Source: Microbacteriaceae bacterium
GTDB lineage: Bacteria; Actinomycetota; Actinomycetes; Actinomycetales; Microbacteriaceae
Reading direction: 5' to 3'
Assembly: GCA_947453285.1 (NCBI GenBank)
Contig: CANGGA010000007.1
Span: 1 to 15,636, forward strand
DNA length: 15,636 bases
Below the pieces are notes generated by a model, which was not told the origin of the DNA, searched no databases, and saw only the letters and a program-made list of their open reading frames with translations. The position numbers were made by a program, and so were the translations under genes. Every line of letters starts with the position of its first letter. Position 1 is the stretch's first letter. Positions 12,874 to 15,636 of the stretch are shown in pieces.

Positions 12874-14430
12874 GTGAAATCTAGATCGAGCATCTCGGCA
12901 ATTCTTGCCCTGCTTTTGTCATTCGCGGGATCCACTGCCGCGCATGCAACCACGCGCGATGTAGCCTGCACAAGTGGCACATACCATGTCACCGGCACTG
13001 TCGCAGATAGCAGCAGCCACTGCATCGGTGAAGTAATCTTCGATAACACGATCACTGAAATTGGACCAAACGCCTTCGATAACTTTCGCTACGGTGCAAA
13101 TTCACACGATGACATCACATCGATTACTTTTGGATCCAGCGTGGCCCTCATCGGTGACCATGCATTTAGATATTCCACCGGCACGATGACGAGTTTGGCC
13201 ATCCCAAACAGCGTTACTGACATCGGCAATGGAGCTTTCGTAAACTTTAACAATCCGCCCTCGCTGCTAACATCCGTGACTTTCGGAAATCACGTTGTAA
13301 GCATTGGCGAACAAGCATTCGCCAGCAACCCAGCCCTACAAACTGCAATTTTGCCGAGTTCATTGACTTGGGTAGGTCCAAACGCGTTCGCAGACTCCGC
13401 AATAACTTCACTAAGGATTCCAGCTTTGATGCATAATGTGCCTACTAATTCATTTAGCTGGATGCAGTCGTTAACCAGCATCTATTTTGAGGACGGAGTC
13501 ACTGTCATTAGCGAAAACGCTTTTAACGCTGATGAGCAAATCTCTTCCATTCGACTTTCCGCAACATTGACCGAAATTGAACCCAATGCTTTCGCCTCTG
13601 CGCACATGCTTACTGAAATTAGAATTCCAAATTCGGTCGAAACAATTGGCGATGAAGCTTTTGCAAACAGCCCGAACATCGCAAGCATCTATATCGGCAC
13701 CGGGTTGCGCTGGCTGGGCTCATACGTGTTTTCTTCTGATACAGCTCCAGGGCCTAGCGCACTCCAGTGCCTAACCAACAACAGCCAAATCACCGCTCAA
13801 GCGCTATTTGACGGGGGAATTGAGCTTGCAGTGCCGGCTTGTGCAGAACCGACTCCGCCTGGACCAGCTGCCTACACAGGACCAATCATCACCGGCAGAC
13901 TGGCGAAGATTGCATCGACAAGCGGAGGTTCTGAATTCACATTAAACGGCGAGAGACTAGCCCAGGTGACTCTCGTGACTATCGACGGTCAATCTCTGAA
14001 TATCGTCTCAAAGTCAGAATCTCAGCTTGTAGTCAAAGTGCCTGCTCACGCAGCCGGATTCATTGATCTCAAACTCAAGAGCGACTTGGGTACCTTGACC
14101 TTCCAAGATGCTTTCGAGTTCAAAACTCCGATTGTGGTTCAAGTTCAAAAGACGAAAGAATTGGCGATCCCTACCGGAGCAACATCTTCGTTGAGCGTCG
14201 CTCAGCGCACTGGCGTTGACTCATTTGTTCGATTAGCGGGTTCGGGTGCCGTGCTGACCTGTTCTGCGACACACGCATCAAAATTTGACCTACAGAAAGC
14301 AATAGCTCTTGCGCAGGCAGCATGTGCCAGGGCAAAGAAGTCAAACTCTGGGCTAATCACTCGTATTTCGGCGCCGGTTCTTGTGAACCTAAAGAACGCA
14401 TCGAAAATCCTGTTGTCGCTCAAAGGCTAG
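12874..14430 (+). CDS. Secreted BspA-type leucine-rich-repeat protein with IPT/TIG domain
   Basis: Encodes 518 residues from a GTG start with GAGGAG upstream. A signal peptide ends near residue 25 (AHATT). About ten BspA-type LRR_5 repeats of 22-24 residues run from about 50 to 290, with the recurring pattern ITEIGPNAF or IGDEAF and IPNSV. A Pro-rich linker (about 320-330) leads to an IPT/TIG-like Ig domain (about 333-430, GSEFTLNGERL). The last 65 residues form a Cys-containing C-terminal module with an Ala-rich helix, ending in LSLKG. BspA-type proteins bind host or surface ligands. The gene is followed directly by a terminator and appears monocistronic, possibly under TetR control. Confidence 0.85.
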   Translation: MKSRSSISAILALLLSFAGSTAAHATTRDVACTSGTYHVTGTVADSSSHCIGEVIFDNTITEIGPNAFDNFRYGANSHDDITSITFGSSVALIGDHAFRYSTGTMTSLAIPNSVTDIGNGAFVNFNNPPSLLTSVTFGNHVVSIGEQAFASNPALQTAILPSSLTWVGPNAFADSAITSLRIPALMHNVPTNSFSWMQSLTSIYFEDGVTVISENAFNADEQISSIRLSATLTEIEPNAFASAHMLTEIRIPNSVETIGDEAFANSPNIASIYIGTGLRWLGSYVFSSDTAPGPSALQCLTNNSQITAQALFDGGIELAVPACAEPTPPGPAAYTGPIITGRLAKIASTSGGSEFTLNGERLAQVTLVTIDGQSLNIVSKSESQLVVKVPAHAAGFIDLKLKSDLGTLTFQDAFEFKTPIVVQVQKTKELAIPTGATSSLSVAQRTGVDSFVRLAGSGAVLTCSATHASKFDLQKAIALAQAACARAKKSNSGLITRISAPVLVNLKNASKILLSLKG

Positions 14431-14441
14431 CCAGACAAAAC

Positions 14442-14482
14442 AACGCTGCCGAGTAGAGATCTATTCTCTTCTCGGCAGCGTT
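14442..14482 (+). terminator. Strong intrinsic terminator after the LRR gene
   Basis: A perfect 12-base-pair stem (14442-14453 with 14471-14482) is followed by a T-run. The 17-base loop can pair further: after one T-T mismatch, AGAGA (14455-14459) pairs with TCTCT (14465-14469) around a TCTAT tip. An A-rich run precedes it. The hairpin sits 12 bases past the stop. Confidence 0.92.
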
Positions 14483-14528
14483 TTTTATTCTCTGAACGTT
14501 TTAGACGTTGAACCGGAACTCGACCGCA

Positions 14529-14557
14529 TTACTTTCTAAACATTGGGCGGCTAGCCT
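14529..14557 (+). promoter_or_regulatory. Leaderless-type promoter of the serine hydrolase gene
   Basis: TTACTT (14529-14534), a 17-base spacer and TAGCCT (14552-14557), followed by TGGCCT and the ATG at 14564. Spacing supports this ATG as the true start despite the short N-terminus. Confidence 0.6.
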
Positions 14558-14563
14558 TGGCCT

Positions 14564-15355
14564 ATGGCTGAAATATTTCCCGTCTACTCAATCGCCAAGC
14601 CATTTCTGGCCCAGGCGGTGCTCGAGCTCGGACTGCCGCTGACTGAGCGCATCGGCCAGCACCTATCCGTGATTTCTGAGCCTTATGCCGATCGTCGAAT
14701 CGACCAGCTGCTCAACCACACCTCTGGGTTGGCCGATTACTCCGCCCTCGCCGCATATGGCCAGGCGGTCGAGAATCGCACGGATGCCTGGAGCCGCGAA
14801 GAACTTCTCGAGCGCTGTGGTGCTTTGAACCACAACATTGACGGTTTCAACTATTCCAACATCGGATACTTGCTGCTGCGCATGATGGTTGAAGAGAAGA
14901 CCGGCTTGAGCATGTTTGCTGCGATTAGGTCGTTAGTGCTTGATCCGTTGGCGATAGATGGTTTCGAAGAGTGGGAAGTACGCTCTGATATCGTCCCTGG
15001 CTATGACCCGCGCTGGGTTTACTCAGGCACTTTCTTGGCCGACTCCGATTCGATTAAACGCGGCTTTGTGAAGCTCGTTCGCCATCGCGCCGAAACTCTT
15101 CCGTTAGAAACAGGAATGACACTTCTGCCCTACCAAGGCACCGGATTCGACCACCCCGGCTATAGCTACGGGTTCATGAACGATGTTGACCTGGCAACTG
15201 GACAACCAAACTTCGTTGGTCACGGCGGCGGCGGCCCAGGTTATGCTCACATGATTCTCCTCAACACCGCGAATTGGCAGGTTGGGCTCGAGACTTCGAC
15301 GGCCGACTTTGATCAGACTTCGGCGATCACTCGATTGCGCGCTGCGACTTCATAA
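14564..15355 (+). CDS. Beta-lactamase-fold (class C-like) serine hydrolase with short N-terminus
   Basis: Encodes 263 residues without a signal peptide, so it is probably cytoplasmic. The penicillin-binding/beta-lactamase motifs are SIAK (Ser9, Lys12), YSN (Tyr97, Ser98, Asn99) and HGG (His220 to Gly222, in place of KTG or HTG). LLNHTSGL lies between the first two, as in class C and esterase-like members. Usual family members have 50-100 residues ahead of the SXXK and about 330-400 in all, so the usual N-terminal strands and helix are missing. A promoter is set exactly for this ATG, so the short form may be real. The role could be esterase, DD-peptidase-like or none. Confidence 0.82.
   Translation: MAEIFPVYSIAKPFLAQAVLELGLPLTERIGQHLSVISEPYADRRIDQLLNHTSGLADYSALAAYGQAVENRTDAWSREELLERCGALNHNIDGFNYSNIGYLLLRMMVEEKTGLSMFAAIRSLVLDPLAIDGFEEWEVRSDIVPGYDPRWVYSGTFLADSDSIKRGFVKLVRHRAETLPLETGMTLLPYQGTGFDHPGYSYGFMNDVDLATGQPNFVGHGGGGPGYAHMILLNTANWQVGLETSTADFDQTSAITRLRAATS

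Positions 15356-15636
<281 letters not shown>

Overview
The window looks like chromosomal DNA from a small-genome, mid-GC actinobacterium, most likely a Microbacteriaceae member of the freshwater Luna/Rhodoluna/Aquiluna type. This is an inference from protein style (a DUF6186-like small membrane protein, actinobacterial Ig-like repeats, Ser/Thr-rich secreted proteins), moderate GC, dense packing and frequent TANNNT-N6-start (leaderless-type) promoters. No rRNA, tRNA, CRISPR array, phage gene or insertion sequence was seen, and no gap between genes reaches 300 bases.

Layout. 24-826: two membrane-protein genes overlapping by ATGA (a six-helix protein and a DUF6186-like protein). 858-2387: a secreted protein of unknown function followed by a LysE/RhtB-type exporter. 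4921-2397 (minus): a small helical protein and a large secreted Ig-like/HEXXH metallopeptidase. 5035-5766: a secreted tandem PepSY-like protein ending at a strong bidirectional terminator. 5826-8462: a divergent sulfur locus. 9071-8459 (minus): a HigBA toxin-antitoxin pair. 9144-10298: an SGNH hydrolase. 12061-10276 (minus): a tight operon of VOC protein, PAP2 phosphatase and PH-like membrane protein. 12756-12115 (minus): a TetR regulator, divergent from a secreted BspA-type leucine-rich-repeat protein (12874-14430) with a strong terminator. 14564-15355: a beta-lactamase-fold serine hydrolase. 15636-15356 (minus): the C-terminus of the GTPase YchF, cut by the window edge.

The most coherent system is the sulfur locus. 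A CsoR-superfamily repressor of CstR type (two Cys, copper-binding His replaced by Gly) is followed 3 nt later by a CoA-disulfide reductase/rhodanese fusion. Divergently transcribed are a lipoprotein rhodanese and two tiny, tandem, mutually paralogous Cys-rich proteins of 56 and 39 residues. A palindrome ATACCC-N4-GGGTAT lies in the shared promoter region and overlaps promoter elements of both directions. The likely logic is persulfide sensing, an external sulfurtransferase, a cytoplasmic reductase/sulfurtransferase and small thiol or zinc-ribbon proteins that may carry sulfur; the last role is a hypothesis.

Two other points stand out. Seven starts have TANNNT exactly six bases before the start codon, which predicts leaderless mRNAs. 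Two otherwise unrelated secreted proteins (the metallopeptidase and the LRR protein) end in a similar C-terminal module of about 65 residues.
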